Source: Microbacterium kyungheense
Lineage (GTDB): Bacteria > Actinomycetota > Actinomycetes > Actinomycetales > Microbacteriaceae
DNA length: 64,000 nt
Direction: 5' to 3'
Assembly: GCF_006783905.1 (NCBI RefSeq)
Contig: NZ_VFPE01000001.1
Location: 806,001-870,000 of the forward strand
The position numbers and the translations under genes are program-made. Under the pieces are notes generated by a model. It saw only the letters and a list, made by a program, of their open reading frames with translations, had not been told where the DNA came from and made no database searches. Positions within the stretch are counted from its first letter, which is position 1. The number at the start of each line of letters is the position of its first letter. Below, piece after piece: positions 34,736 to 44,894 of the stretch.

Positions 34736-36066
34736 GCCACAGCACCCCTCCGGCCGGCAACGTGCCGGCCGGTCTTCCCCCCGAGCAGCTTCCCCCGGTG
34801 TCGGGACCCCTCACGGGGCACGAGCAGGGCCCGCCGCGCACGAGCATCTTCGTGAAGGAGCTGCTGCGCGGCAGTGCGGTGACCACCATCCTCGCGATCG
34901 TGCTTGCACTCATCGTCGGCGGCATCCTCATCGCCTTCACCGACGAGGACGTGCAAGCGGCCTCGGTGTACTTCTTCGCCCGCCCCGGCGACACCTTCGT
35001 GGCGATCTGGCAGTCGGTGTACGGCGGCTACGAAGCGCTCTTCCGCGGCGCCGTGTTCAACTACAAGGCCGCCGACTTCGCCGCGCAGATCCGGCCGCTG
35101 ACGAACGCGCTCGGCTTCGCCGCCCCGCTGATCGCGGCGGGACTGGGTGTGGCGCTGGCCTTCCGGGTCGGCCTGTTCAACATCGGCGCCCGCGGTCAGA
35201 TGCTCATCGGCGCGATGTTCGCGGCGCTGTTCACCTTCCACATCGACCTGCCGATGTGGCTGCACCTGCCCCTCACCCTCATCGCCGGCATCGTCGGCGG
35301 TGCGCTGTGGGGCGGGCTCGTCGGCGTCCTCAAGGCCCGCACCGGCGCGCACGAGGTGATCCTCACGATCATGCTCAACTACGTGGCGTACTACCTGCTG
35401 CTGTGGATGATCCGCACGCCGGGCCTGCTGCAGCGTGAGGGCACCAATCAGCCGATCACCGCGGCGACGCCCGAGACGGCGCAGTTCCCGGATCTGTTCG
35501 GCCCGCGGTTCCCCCAGCTGGACTGGGGCTTCGTCATCGTCATCGTCGCCACGATCGTCGTGTGGTGGGTGATCGAGCGTTCGAGCCTGGGACTGCGCAT
35601 GCGTGCGGTCGGCGAGAACCCGCACGCCGCCCGCGCCGCCGGCATCAGCGTGCAGCGCATCTACATCTACGCGATGCTCTTCGCCGGAGGTCTCGCGGGC
35701 CTCGCGGCGATGAACCAGGTGCAGGGGTCGGTGACGACCGGCTTCACCGCCGCCATCGACGCGGGCATCGGCTTCGACGCCATCACCGTGGCGCTCCTCG
35801 GACGCAGTCGTGCCTGGGGGACCTTCGCCGCCGGCATCCTCTTCGGCGCTCTCAAAGCAGGCTCGTTCTCGATGCAGGCGCAGGGCATCCCGGTCGACAT
35901 CGTGCTCGTCGTGCAGTCGCTGATCGTGCTGTTCATCGCCGCGCCCCCGCTGCTGCGGGCGGTGTTCTTCCTCCCCAAGACCGACCAGGAGAAGGCTGCG
36001 CAGGCCCGCGCCAAGGCCGCGAAGCAGCGAGCCAAGGCCGTCGAAGACAAGGCGGTGGCATCATGA
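34732..36066 (+). CDS. nucleoside ABC transporter permease 1
   Basis: The protein has 444 residues and about nine membrane segments. A proline-rich N-terminal 40-residue tail precedes the first segment, and a charged Lys/Ala helix ends the protein. The family motif is NIGARGQMLIGAMFAALFTF, then HEVILTIMLNYVAYYLL and LRMRAVGENPHAARAAGISV, characteristic of BPD_transp_2 permeases of the BmpA/PnrA class. ATGA overlaps connect it to the ATPase and to permease 2. Confidence 0.93.
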   Translation: MSHSTPPAGNVPAGLPPEQLPPVSGPLTGHEQGPPRTSIFVKELLRGSAVTTILAIVLALIVGGILIAFTDEDVQAASVYFFARPGDTFVAIWQSVYGGYEALFRGAVFNYKAADFAAQIRPLTNALGFAAPLIAAGLGVALAFRVGLFNIGARGQMLIGAMFAALFTFHIDLPMWLHLPLTLIAGIVGGALWGGLVGVLKARTGAHEVILTIMLNYVAYYLLLWMIRTPGLLQREGTNQPITAATPETAQFPDLFGPRFPQLDWGFVIVIVATIVVWWVIERSSLGLRMRAVGENPHAARAAGISVQRIYIYAMLFAGGLAGLAAMNQVQGSVTTGFTAAIDAGIGFDAITVALLGRSRAWGTFAAGILFGALKAGSFSMQAQGIPVDIVLVVQSLIVLFIAAPPLLRAVFFLPKTDQEKAAQARAKAAKQRAKAVEDKAVAS

Positions 36067-37334
36067 CCACTCTCGCTCCCCAGGCCGCCGCGGACGGCAC
36101 GGTCCAGCTGGCCACGGTCCGCGAACGGCACTTCAAGGTCCCGATCGTGCTGGCCACGGCCACGGTGCTGCTGGCGGCGCTGTTCTTCTTCGTCCCCCGC
36201 GACGGCACCAGCACGTTCCGGCTCGACGGCGGTCTCGGCAACATCGCGGTGCCCACCACGGCGACCAGCTGGATCGTCGTCGGACTGCTGGTGCTGCTGA
36301 CCGCCTGGTCCTTCTTCGACGCGTGGTCGTATCGCCGCCCGGCGCTGTGGCTCACGATCGTCTTCGGTGTGCTCGCGGTGTTCGCCTTCCTGGTGTGGGC
36401 GGCCGCCGACGGCCTCGTGCCCGTGACGAGCCTGCTGTTCGGCGCGATCTCGCTGTCGGTGCCGCTGGTGTTCGGCGCCCTCGGCGGCGTGATCGGCGAA
36501 CGAGCGGGCGTCGTCAACGTCGCGATCGAGGGTCAGCTCCTGCTCGGCGCGTTCTCGGCGGCGCTGCTCTCGAGCATCACCCACAACCCGTTCATCGGCC
36601 TGATCGGCGCGATGATCGGCGGCGTGCTGGTCTCGTTCGTCCTCGCGGCGTTCGCCATCAAGTACCTCGTCGACCAGGTGATCGTCGGCGTCGTGCTCAA
36701 CGTGCTCGTGACCGGGCTCACCGGCTTCCTCTACGGCGCGCTGCTCGTTCCCAACGAGGACGCCCTGAACCGCCCCGTGCGGTTCAGCCGGTGGGAGATC
36801 CCGTTCCTCAGCGACATCCCCATCATCGGGCCGGTGCTGTTCAACCAGACCTTCATCGTGTACCTCATGTACATCACGGTCGCGGTCGTCGCCTGGGCGC
36901 TGTACCGCACGCGGTGGGGGCTGCGCCTGCGCGCGGTCGGCGAACACCCACAGGCGGCCGACACCGTCGGCATCCGGGTGAACCCGACGCGGTTCTGGAA
37001 CGTCTCGCTCGCCGGCGCCATCGCCGGTATCGGCGGCGCGTACTTCACGCTGGTCTCGGTGCCGCAGTTCGGCAAGGAGATGACCGCGGGGCTCGGCTTC
37101 ATCGCCCTCGCCGCCGTCATCTTCGGCCGCTGGGACCCGATCCGCGCCAGCCTCGCGGCGCTGCTGTTCGGTTTCGCGACGAACCTGCAGAACCTGCTGA
37201 CGATCCTCAAGACTCCGATTCCGAGCGAGTTCATGCTGATGCTCCCGTACATCGTCACGATCCTCGCCGTCGCCGGCTTCGCCGGGCAGATCCGCGGTCC
37301 TGCCGCCGCGGGCAAACCGTACATAAAGGGATGA
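36063..37334 (+). CDS. nucleoside ABC transporter permease 2
   Basis: This 423-residue partner permease belongs to the same class. It has extra N-terminal membrane segments (about 30-130) before the conserved core, which begins with LGGVIGERAGVVNVAIEGQLLLGAF and includes LRLRAVGEHPQAADTVGIRV. Together with permease 1 it forms the heterodimeric channel. cdd begins one nt after its stop, which makes uptake and deamination one transcription unit. Confidence 0.93.
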   Translation: MTTLAPQAAADGTVQLATVRERHFKVPIVLATATVLLAALFFFVPRDGTSTFRLDGGLGNIAVPTTATSWIVVGLLVLLTAWSFFDAWSYRRPALWLTIVFGVLAVFAFLVWAAADGLVPVTSLLFGAISLSVPLVFGALGGVIGERAGVVNVAIEGQLLLGAFSAALLSSITHNPFIGLIGAMIGGVLVSFVLAAFAIKYLVDQVIVGVVLNVLVTGLTGFLYGALLVPNEDALNRPVRFSRWEIPFLSDIPIIGPVLFNQTFIVYLMYITVAVVAWALYRTRWGLRLRAVGEHPQAADTVGIRVNPTRFWNVSLAGAIAGIGGAYFTLVSVPQFGKEMTAGLGFIALAAVIFGRWDPIRASLAALLFGFATNLQNLLTILKTPIPSEFMLMLPYIVTILAVAGFAGQIRGPAAAGKPYIKG

Positions 37335-37335
37335 C

Positions 37336-37733
37336 GTGACCGACATCGACTGGGACGAGCTGCGTTCCGCAGCCACCGACGCCATGCACCGCGCGTACGC
37401 GCCGTACTCGCGCTACAAGGTGGGGGCGGCCGCCCTCGTGACCGACGGGCGCATCGTGACGGGCTGCAACGTCGAGAACGCCTCGTACGGAGTGACCCTG
37501 TGCGCCGAGTGCGGGCTGGTGAGCGAGCTGGCGATGACCGGGGGCGGCGGGCTCGTGGCGTTCGTGTGCGTCAACGGCCACGGCGACACGATCATGCCGT
37601 GCGGCCGCTGCCGTCAGCTGCTCTACGAGTTCGCGATCCCCGGCATGCTGCTCGAGACCGTGTCGGGCATCCGCACGATCGACGAGGTGCTGCCCGACGC
37701 GTTCGGTCCGCGCGACCTCGAGGAGTCCGCCCG

Positions 37734-37737
<4 letters not shown>
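37336..37737 (+). CDS. cdd: cytidine deaminase
   Basis: This enzyme converts cytidine and deoxycytidine to uridine and deoxyuridine. It is the 133-residue homotetrameric type. Zinc ligands are Cys56 (in TLCAEC), Cys89 and Cys92 (PCGRCRQ), with Glu58 as the proton shuttle, and substrate residues are in CNVENASYG. GTG 37336 follows the permease stop by one nt, with AAGGGA as the ribosome site, and its stop overlaps deoA's start. Confidence 0.97.
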
Positions 37738-39056
<1,319 letters not shown>

Positions 39057-39158
39057 ACTGTTCAGTCGCGCCGGTTCGCGGCACTCGTGCTGAGCGAGGC
39101 ACGAGACGAAGCATCCATCTCTCACCCACCCCCTGCGATCGCCCTCGAGGAGAACCCC

Positions 39159-40274
39159 ATGCCCATCGACCAGCACGGCGACGCCATCCTCGACGGGGTG
39201 TCGATCCGCAGCCTCCCGAAGATCTCGCTGCACGACCACCTCGACGGCGGCGTGCGCCCGGCGACGATCATCGAGCTCGCCGACGAGATCGGCCTCGAGG
39301 TCCCCGAGTCCGACCCGGACGACCTCGCGGACTGGTTCGCCGACAAGAGCGACTCGGGCTCGCTCGTCGAGTACCTGAAGACGTTCGACCTCACCATCGG
39401 CGTGATGCAGACCCGCGAGGGTCTCACGCGCGTCGCCCGTGAGTTCGTGGAGGATCTGGCTGCCGACGGCGTGATCTACGGCGAGGTGCGCTGGGCGCCC
39501 GAGCAGCACCTCGGCCGTGGTCTGTCGCTGGACGACGTCGTCGCCGCCGTGCAGGAGGGCATCGAAGAGGGTGAGGACGCGGCCGAGAGCCGCGGCCACG
39601 ACATCCGGGTCGGCCAGCTCATCTCGGCGATGCGTCACACCGACCGGTCGCTCGAGATCGCCCGGCTCGCCGTCGACTGGCGCACCCGCGGCGCCGTGGG
39701 CTTCGACATCGCCGGTCCCGAGGACGGCTTCCCGCCCTCGCGCCTGCGCGAGGCGTTCGACTACCTCGCGTCGGAGTTCTTCCCGTCGACCGTGCACGCG
39801 GGCGAGGCCGCCGGGCTCGACTCGATCCGCTCCGCGCTGATTGACGGCCGCGCGCTGCGCCTCGGCCACGGCGTGCGCATCGCCGAGGACCTCGAGGTCG
39901 TCTCGCGCGCGGGAGAAGAGGTGCTCGTGCAGTTCGGCGACCTGGCCCGCTGGGTGCGCGACCGCGAGATCCCCCTGGAGCTGTCGCCCTCGTCGAACCT
40001 GCAGACGGGCGCCATCGAGCGCTGGGGCACGACGCTCGAGGACCACCCGTTCGACCTGCTCTACCAGCTCGGCTTCGCCGTCACGGTGAACGTCGACAAC
40101 CGCACGATGAGCCGCACGTCGCTCACGCGCGAGCTCGCCCTGCTGGCCGAGACGTTCGAGTACGGTCTGGACGACCTCGAGGCGTTCCAGCTCAACGCCG
40201 CCGCGGGCGCGTTCCTGCCGGTCGAAGAGCGCGAGGAACTCATCGACCTCATCGCCGACGGCTTCGACGCGTAG
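39159..40274 (+). CDS. add: adenosine deaminase
   Basis: Add deaminates adenosine to inosine. The 371-residue metal-dependent hydrolase shows the zinc motif in SLHDHLDGGVRP, the substrate segment VHAGEAAG (zinc His and catalytic Glu), RLGHGVRI, and the late NVDNRTMSRTSLT with the metal Asp. ATG 39159 has AGGAG upstream. The 102-nt gap after deoA has no clear promoter or terminator, so it is probably the last gene of the nucleoside operon. A strong terminator follows. Confidence 0.95.
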   Translation: MPIDQHGDAILDGVSIRSLPKISLHDHLDGGVRPATIIELADEIGLEVPESDPDDLADWFADKSDSGSLVEYLKTFDLTIGVMQTREGLTRVAREFVEDLAADGVIYGEVRWAPEQHLGRGLSLDDVVAAVQEGIEEGEDAAESRGHDIRVGQLISAMRHTDRSLEIARLAVDWRTRGAVGFDIAGPEDGFPPSRLREAFDYLASEFFPSTVHAGEAAGLDSIRSALIDGRALRLGHGVRIAEDLEVVSRAGEEVLVQFGDLARWVRDREIPLELSPSSNLQTGAIERWGTTLEDHPFDLLYQLGFAVTVNVDNRTMSRTSLTRELALLAETFEYGLDDLEAFQLNAAAGAFLPVEEREELIDLIADGFDA

Positions 40275-40288
40275 TCCTGAACGATCGA

Positions 40289-40324
40289 GAGAGTGGATGC
40301 CGGGCGCCCGGCATCCACCCTCTC
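40289..40324 (+). terminator. hairpin terminator after add
   Basis: GAGAG-TGGATGCCGGGC pairs with GCCCGGCATCCA-cc-CTCTC as an uninterrupted 12-bp inner stem plus a 5-bp outer stem, followed by GTTGTTTCTG, which gives a short U-rich tail. Confidence 0.8.
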
Positions 40325-40366
40325 GTTGTTTCTGCCGCGAGCGCGACTGGCCGGAGTCGCGACCTC

Positions 40367-40437
40367 CTTCGCGCTGTCGGAATCGGCATCCGCGCCCGAA
40401 AACAGCGACAGCGGATGCCGATTTCGACAGTGCGAAG
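40367..40437. repeat. 71-bp palindrome with 27-bp arms
   Basis: The left arm 40367-40393 (CTTCGCGCTGTCGGAATCGG...) and right arm 40411-40437 match over 27 bp with two transition mismatches around a 17-nt loop. It sits between the convergent add and epimerase genes. It is longer than a terminator needs to be and separate from the add terminator. Confidence 0.7.
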
Positions 40438-40527
40438 ATATGGGTCGTCACGAGGCCTGTAGCGTGTGCCGAAAAGGGCAGCGCGAACGACGGTGTTCAG
40501 CGGCGAGAGCCGCAGAGTCCGACTGCT

Positions 40528-41484
40528 TCAGCCGCGGGGGACCCCGGGGTGGGACTCGAGGTATGCCTCGAACGCCTCGGCCGAGGTCTTCGCCGGGGTG
40601 TAGCCGAAGTCGCGCTTGAGGGCGTCGTTGGCGAGCACCGGGCGGTAGCGCAGGAACCCCACCTGCTCGGGGCCGTGCACGGTGAGGTGCAGAGCGCGGC
40701 CGACGCGCAGGCCGAAGCCGAGCGCGCCGGCAGGAACCCACACGACGCGCTTGCCGAGGCGCCGGGCGATCTCGGGCACGGTGACGCGCCCGTCGCCCGC
40801 GACGTTGTAGACCCCGGGCGGACCGTCGGTCGCGGCCCGCGCCATGGCGGCGGCGACGTCGTCGACCCACACGAACACGAACGGCGAGTCCGACCCGCGT
40901 ACGCCGAGCAGCGCCGGTCCGTCCCACAGTGCGGTGATCTGGTTCTGCACGGTCGGGCCGAGGATGGTGCCGATGCGGAACACGACCTGCTCGAGCTCGG
41001 GGTGCGCCTCGCGGTATCCGGCGAGCAGCTGCTCGACCAGCCGCTTGTGCTTGGAGTACGGGAACTCGTCGTTGCCGCGCACCGGGTCGCTCTCGCGCAG
41101 CCACTCCGGGTTGTCGGCGTGGTACCCGTAGGCGGCGCCCGACGACGACACGACGATCCGCTTCACGCCCGCCTCGACGCACGCCTCCAGCACGTGCCGC
41201 GAGCCGTCGACGTCGACGCGGTACTCCAGGTCGTGGTCGCGCCCGGGGTTGACGATCGCCGCCAGGTGCACGACCACGTCGATGCGGTGCTCACGCAGCA
41301 GGGGCGTCAGGGCGTCAGGCCGGGTGACGTCGCAGTCGGCATACACGACGCCGTCGAGTGGATGCCGCGGCCCGCGCACGTCTCCGGCCACGACGAGCTC
41401 CACATCCGGGCGTGCGACGAGGGCGGCGGCCACGTGCGTGGCGAGGAACCCTGAACCCCCGGTGATCAGCACGCGGCGGCTCAT
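40528..41484 (-). CDS. NAD-dependent epimerase/dehydratase (extended SDR)
   Basis: The 318-residue protein starts with the NAD(P)-binding VLITGGSGFLATHVAAALV. The extended-SDR marks are DVTRPDAL and HLAAIVNPGRD, and the active site is Ser in VVSSSGAAYG with YSKHK as Tyr-Lys. The C-terminal part binds a sugar nucleotide or other carbonyl substrate and cannot be specified. It is the last gene of a tightly overlapping three-gene operon with a BASS transporter and a flavin monooxygenase. ATG 41484 overlaps the transporter stop. Confidence 0.88.
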   Translation of the reverse strand: MSRRVLITGGSGFLATHVAAALVARPDVELVVAGDVRGPRHPLDGVVYADCDVTRPDALTPLLREHRIDVVVHLAAIVNPGRDHDLEYRVDVDGSRHVLEACVEAGVKRIVVSSSGAAYGYHADNPEWLRESDPVRGNDEFPYSKHKRLVEQLLAGYREAHPELEQVVFRIGTILGPTVQNQITALWDGPALLGVRGSDSPFVFVWVDDVAAAMARAATDGPPGVYNVAGDGRVTVPEIARRLGKRVVWVPAGALGFGLRVGRALHLTVHGPEQVGFLRYRPVLANDALKRDFGYTPAKTSAEAFEAYLESHPGVPRG

Positions 41485-42578
41485 GAGTCCGCTCCCGAGG
41501 GCCGTTCTGCGCCGGGGGAGTCCGGAGGGGATGAGCCGGCTGCACCTGCTGCACCTGCTGCACCTGTGCCGGGGCTGTCGGCGGCCGAGGGGGCACCGGC
41601 GCTTGTGCTGCGCGCGGGCCGCGACGCAGCATCCATCGTCCGCATCGCGTGACGCGACGCGTCGCCCTTCGGCGAGCCGGTGCGCCGGCGCGTGTGGCTT
41701 GCCCACAGGGCGGCGACGATGAGGCCGGCGATGATGTCCCAGATGCCCCACCAGCCGGCGACGATGGCCATGCCGCCCAGTCCGCCGAAGAACGTGAAGA
41801 TGAGGCCGAGGCCGAGGCCGGAGTTGCGGATGCCGACCTCGAACGTCATGGCCTTGCGCTCCCGGGTGCCCAGGCCGCCGGCGACCGCGGTGCCATAGCC
41901 GATCGCAAGGGCGACGGCATCGTGCACGGTCACGACGAGCACGATGACGCCGAGGAAGGCGATGAAGTAGGTCCAGTTGCCCGCCAGCGCCCCCACGATG
42001 AATCCGCACAGCGCGATCAGCGAGAACCATTTGACGAACGGCTGCACCTTGCGTGCGAATCGCTCGAAGCGGTACCGGATGAACAGGCCCAGCGCGAACG
42101 GCAGGCCGATGATGAGCAGGATCTCGCCGAGCATCGCCCACGGATCCAGCGACACCGTTTCGAGCAGTTTGCTGGCCGTCGGGTGCAGCGAGCCCCAGAA
42201 CGCGACCGACAGCGGCAGCACGAAGATGTAGATGAGGTTCGACACGGCGGTCATCGAGACCGACAACGCGACGTTGCCGCCCGAGCGGTGCGTGAGCACC
42301 TGCGAGATGTTGCCCGGCGGGCAGCAGGCCACGAGGATCATGCCGAGCGCCATCGACGGTGTCACGGGGAGGATCAGGGTGAGTGCGAACGTCACCGCCG
42401 GCAGGACGACCAGCTGCGCGAGGATCGCGATCACGAACGGCTTGGGCTTGCGCGCGACGACCTTGAAGTCGTCGAGCGTGGTGTCCAGCGCGATGCCGAA
42501 CATGATGAGGCCCAGCACGACATCGAGGATCAGGAGGGTGCTCGGGTTGAAGCTGAGGACGACGTCGTCGGGATTCAT
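41481..42578 (-). CDS. bile acid:sodium symporter family (BASS) transporter
   Basis: This 365-residue protein has about nine to ten membrane segments up to residue 300. The family motif VACCPPGNISQVLTHRSGGNVALSVSMTAVSN lies near residues 84-115, with the sodium-site region FEVGIRNSGLGLGLIF near 245. The last 65 residues are low-complexity Ala/Gly/Ser/Pro, partly encoded by a 9-bp tandem repeat (41540-41566). Bacterial BASS proteins move pantoate, keto acids or bile acids; the substrate here is unknown. ATG 42578 overlaps the monooxygenase stop. Confidence 0.9.
   Translation of the reverse strand: MNPDDVVLSFNPSTLLILDVVLGLIMFGIALDTTLDDFKVVARKPKPFVIAILAQLVVLPAVTFALTLILPVTPSMALGMILVACCPPGNISQVLTHRSGGNVALSVSMTAVSNLIYIFVLPLSVAFWGSLHPTASKLLETVSLDPWAMLGEILLIIGLPFALGLFIRYRFERFARKVQPFVKWFSLIALCGFIVGALAGNWTYFIAFLGVIVLVVTVHDAVALAIGYGTAVAGGLGTRERKAMTFEVGIRNSGLGLGLIFTFFGGLGGMAIVAGWWGIWDIIAGLIVAALWASHTRRRTGSPKGDASRHAMRTMDAASRPARSTSAGAPSAADSPGTGAAGAAGAAGSSPPDSPGAERPSGADS
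41540..41566. repeat. 9-bp tandem repeat, three units
   Basis: CTGCACCTG is repeated three times exactly and encodes GAAGAAGAA-like sequence in the disordered tail of the BASS transporter. Because the unit is a multiple of three, copy-number changes would keep the frame. Confidence 0.75.
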
Positions 42579-43972
42579 GCCGACACCTCCTTGCGGTTCT
42601 TCGCTCGGGAGGAGGAGGGGACGCCGTCACGCCGGGGCGCGGCATCCTTCCGCAGTCCCTCGGTCTCGGTGCGCACGGCCCGGCGGTACGCGTCCTTGTT
42701 GACGTAGTACGACATGCGTTCCAGGCCCAGGTACTTGTACCCGCCGGTGAGGTCGGGCCACGGCTCCAGGGCGACGCGCGCCCGGAACGCGGCGGCGCGC
42801 TCGGGGTGGCGCTCGAGCGCCGCGAGGTACGCGGCGATGAGCTCGGCCTGCTCGTAGCGTCCCTGCCAGCCGATGCCGGACGCCTCGATCATGCCCATCA
42901 CGTACAGTCCGTTGAACGACGGCGTGAAGACGTTGAGGAAGAGCTTCGGCGAGAAGCCCTGCCAGGCGAGGGCCGCGCGGTCGACGAACGGGTAGTCGAG
43001 CTTGTAGCCCGTCGCGAGCAGCACCGTGTCGTATTCGGCCCACGAGCCGTCGCGGAAGTGCACCGTGCGCCCGTCGAAGCGGTCGATGTCGGGCATGATG
43101 CGCAGGTCGCCCTGGCCCAGGTGGTTCAGGATCAGCGTGTTCACGATCGGGTGCGACTCGTAGATCCGGTAGTCCGGCTGGGGGAAGCCGAACCGCACCG
43201 GGTCGCCCGTGAAGGCCCGCAGCACCCGGGTGTCGAGCGCCTGCTTGAGGCGCGCCGGCAGCGGACGACCCTGGTTGAGGGTGTCGGACGGCTTGCCGAA
43301 CAGGTAGCGCGGCACGAAGTAGTAGCCGCGACGCACGCTCATGTCGACCGAAGCCGCATGGTGCACGGCGTCGACGGCGATGTCGCATCCCGAATTGCCC
43401 GCGCCGATGATGAGGACCCGCTTGCCCGACAGCTGCGAGGCCGACTTGTACGCGCTGGTGTGCAGCAGCTCACCCGTGAACTCGCCGCGGAACGGGGGGA
43501 CGTTGGGCTCGGCCAGCGTGCCGTTGGCGAGGATGACGCCGTCGTAGCGCTCGCTCACCGTGCCGTCGCCGTCCGTCCCTGAGTCGTCGCCCTCGGTCCC
43601 TGAGCCTGCCGAAGGGCAGGCGTGCAGCATCCATCCGCCCTCTGCGGGCTCGAGTGACGTGACCTTCGTGTCGAAGCGGAAGCGCGCGGTGAGGCCGAAG
43701 TGGTCGGCGAACCCGCGGAAGTAGCGGATCAGCTCGCGGTGGCTCGGGTAGTCGGCCGTCGAGTCCATCGGGTACTCGGCGAACTCGGTCGTGGTGCGCG
43801 ATGAGATGAGGTGCGCCGACTCGTACATGGTCGAGCGGGGGTTCTCGATGTCCCACAGCCCGCCGACGCCGCGCGAGGCCTCGTAGCCGTCGAACTCGAT
43901 GCCCGCGCGCTGCAGGGCGCGCGCCGCCGACAGCCCCGACGGCCCTGCGCCGATGACGGCATACCTGGTCAT
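42575..43972 (-). CDS. flavin-containing monooxygenase
   Basis: The 465-residue FAD/NADPH monooxygenase has the FAD motif YAVIGAGPSGLSAARAL at the N-terminus, the NADPH motif VLIIGAGNSGCDIAVDA near residue 190, and the FMO-type FATGY-like VLLATGYKLDYPF near 325. Residues 125-145 (PSAGSGTEGDDSGTDGDG) are an insertion encoded by REP-like units in a loop before the YDGVILANGT strand. ATG 43972 has GGAG just upstream and is preferred to 43993. It is first in the operon. Baeyer-Villiger or N/S-oxygenation are possible, substrate unknown. Confidence 0.9.
   Translation of the reverse strand: MTRYAVIGAGPSGLSAARALQRAGIEFDGYEASRGVGGLWDIENPRSTMYESAHLISSRTTTEFAEYPMDSTADYPSHRELIRYFRGFADHFGLTARFRFDTKVTSLEPAEGGWMLHACPSAGSGTEGDDSGTDGDGTVSERYDGVILANGTLAEPNVPPFRGEFTGELLHTSAYKSASQLSGKRVLIIGAGNSGCDIAVDAVHHAASVDMSVRRGYYFVPRYLFGKPSDTLNQGRPLPARLKQALDTRVLRAFTGDPVRFGFPQPDYRIYESHPIVNTLILNHLGQGDLRIMPDIDRFDGRTVHFRDGSWAEYDTVLLATGYKLDYPFVDRAALAWQGFSPKLFLNVFTPSFNGLYVMGMIEASGIGWQGRYEQAELIAAYLAALERHPERAAAFRARVALEPWPDLTGGYKYLGLERMSYYVNKDAYRRAVRTETEGLRKDAAPRRDGVPSSSRAKNRKEVSA
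43575..43617. repeat. two REP-like elements inside the flavin monooxygenase gene
   Basis: CGTCCCTGAGTCGTCG is followed by GGTCCCTGAGCCTGCCGAAG at 43595. The pair has the same two-unit build as at 9695-9735. On the minus strand they encode PSAGSGTEGDDSGTDG. Confidence 0.7.
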
Positions 43973-44074
43973 TGCTCCATGTCCTTCTCGCACTCCATCG
44001 TGTCGGGCGCGGCACTGCGCCGACAGAACCCTAAGCGTTACTCGGCATTAACCGAAATCGCGCGGCCCCGCGCC

Positions 44075-44136
44075 GGTGACTTGGCGTATATGTACGCAAC
44101 ACGCTGGCGTGTCGCGTACACATACGCCAAGTCACC
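44075..44136. repeat. 62-bp near-perfect hairpin palindrome
   Basis: GGTGACTTGGCGTATATGTA(CGC), 44075-44097, pairs with 44114-44136 over 23 bp with one mismatch; inside, ACACGC tg GCGTGT adds six pairs. It ends 2 nt before the stop codon of the TauE/SafE gene, so it probably acts as its terminator, although the arms are unusually long. Confidence 0.75.
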
Positions 44137-44138
44137 GC

Positions 44139-44861
44139 TCATGGGAAGAGTGCCAGGATGCCGCGCACGAGCACCACCGTCGCCCCGGCCCAGGCGATCA
44201 CCAGCATCGCGGCCCGGGCGATGCGCGGGGCGACGTTGCGCGAGAGCACCGTGCCGATCGCGATGCCCGCGATCGTCGCGACGACGAGGGTGCCGACGTC
44301 CTCGATGGGCGTGACCGGCAGGCCGCGCAGCGCGACCGTCGCGATGTCGAAGGCGATGAAGATCAGCTGCGCACTCGCGGCGAAGCTGCGCTGACCCCAG
44401 CGGTCGCCGACGGCGTACGCGGCCAGCGGTGGTCCGCCGAGCCCGCTCGCGACGTTCATGAAGCCTGCCGCGGCGCCCGCGGCCACCGCTCCGCGCCGCC
44501 CGGTGAGCGATGCCGACAGCGCCGGGATGCGACCCGCCAGGAGCGTGACGTACGCCATCGCCGCGATGACGAGCAGCAGCGCGGCATCGGGGAGCAGGCG
44601 CACCACCAGTGCGCCGAAGGGCGCGGCGATCAGGCCCGGCCAGATGAGCCACCACGACCGCTTCCAGTCGATGTGTCGCCACACCATCGGGATCGCCGCG
44701 AGCGAGGCCACGAACGCCAGCAGCACGGCGAGGGTCACGCCCTCTATCGGGCCGTAGAGCAGGACGATCGGGCCGACCAGCACCAGGACGAACCCGAGTC
44801 CGGTGATGCGCTGGATGATCGCGGCGACGAAGGTCGCGATGCCCGCGAAAATGACAGTCAC
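44139..44861 (-). CDS. TauE/SafE family sulfite/organic anion exporter
   Basis: The 240-residue protein has seven to eight membrane segments in two homologous halves. It opens with MTVIFAGIATFVAAIIQRITGLGFVLVLVGPIVLLYG and the second half with GAVAAGAAAGFMNVASGLGGPPLAAYAVG, both TSUP-family signatures. Relatives export sulfite, sulfoacetate or other anions. It is probably leaderless from GTG 44861 (TAGACT, 44870-44875, 8 nt upstream). Confidence 0.88.
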   Translation of the reverse strand: MTVIFAGIATFVAAIIQRITGLGFVLVLVGPIVLLYGPIEGVTLAVLLAFVASLAAIPMVWRHIDWKRSWWLIWPGLIAAPFGALVVRLLPDAALLLVIAAMAYVTLLAGRIPALSASLTGRRGAVAAGAAAGFMNVASGLGGPPLAAYAVGDRWGQRSFAASAQLIFIAFDIATVALRGLPVTPIEDVGTLVVATIAGIAIGTVLSRNVAPRIARAAMLVIAWAGATVVLVRGILALFP

Positions 44862-44869
44862 GGGATTCC

Positions 44870-44875
44870 AGTCTA
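44870..44875 (-). promoter_or_regulatory. -10 box, probably leaderless
   Basis: TAGACT on the minus strand is 8 nt before GTG 44861, with no ribosome site. Confidence 0.4.
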
Positions 44876-44894
44876 GGCGGGCGGGACCCGCGGT

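Noticed and set aside
44038..44136. Coding end of a long frame that runs through the 44-kb palindrome
   Set aside because: The residues come from the palindrome arms read in sequence; the frame opposes conserved genes and has no start or domain of its own.
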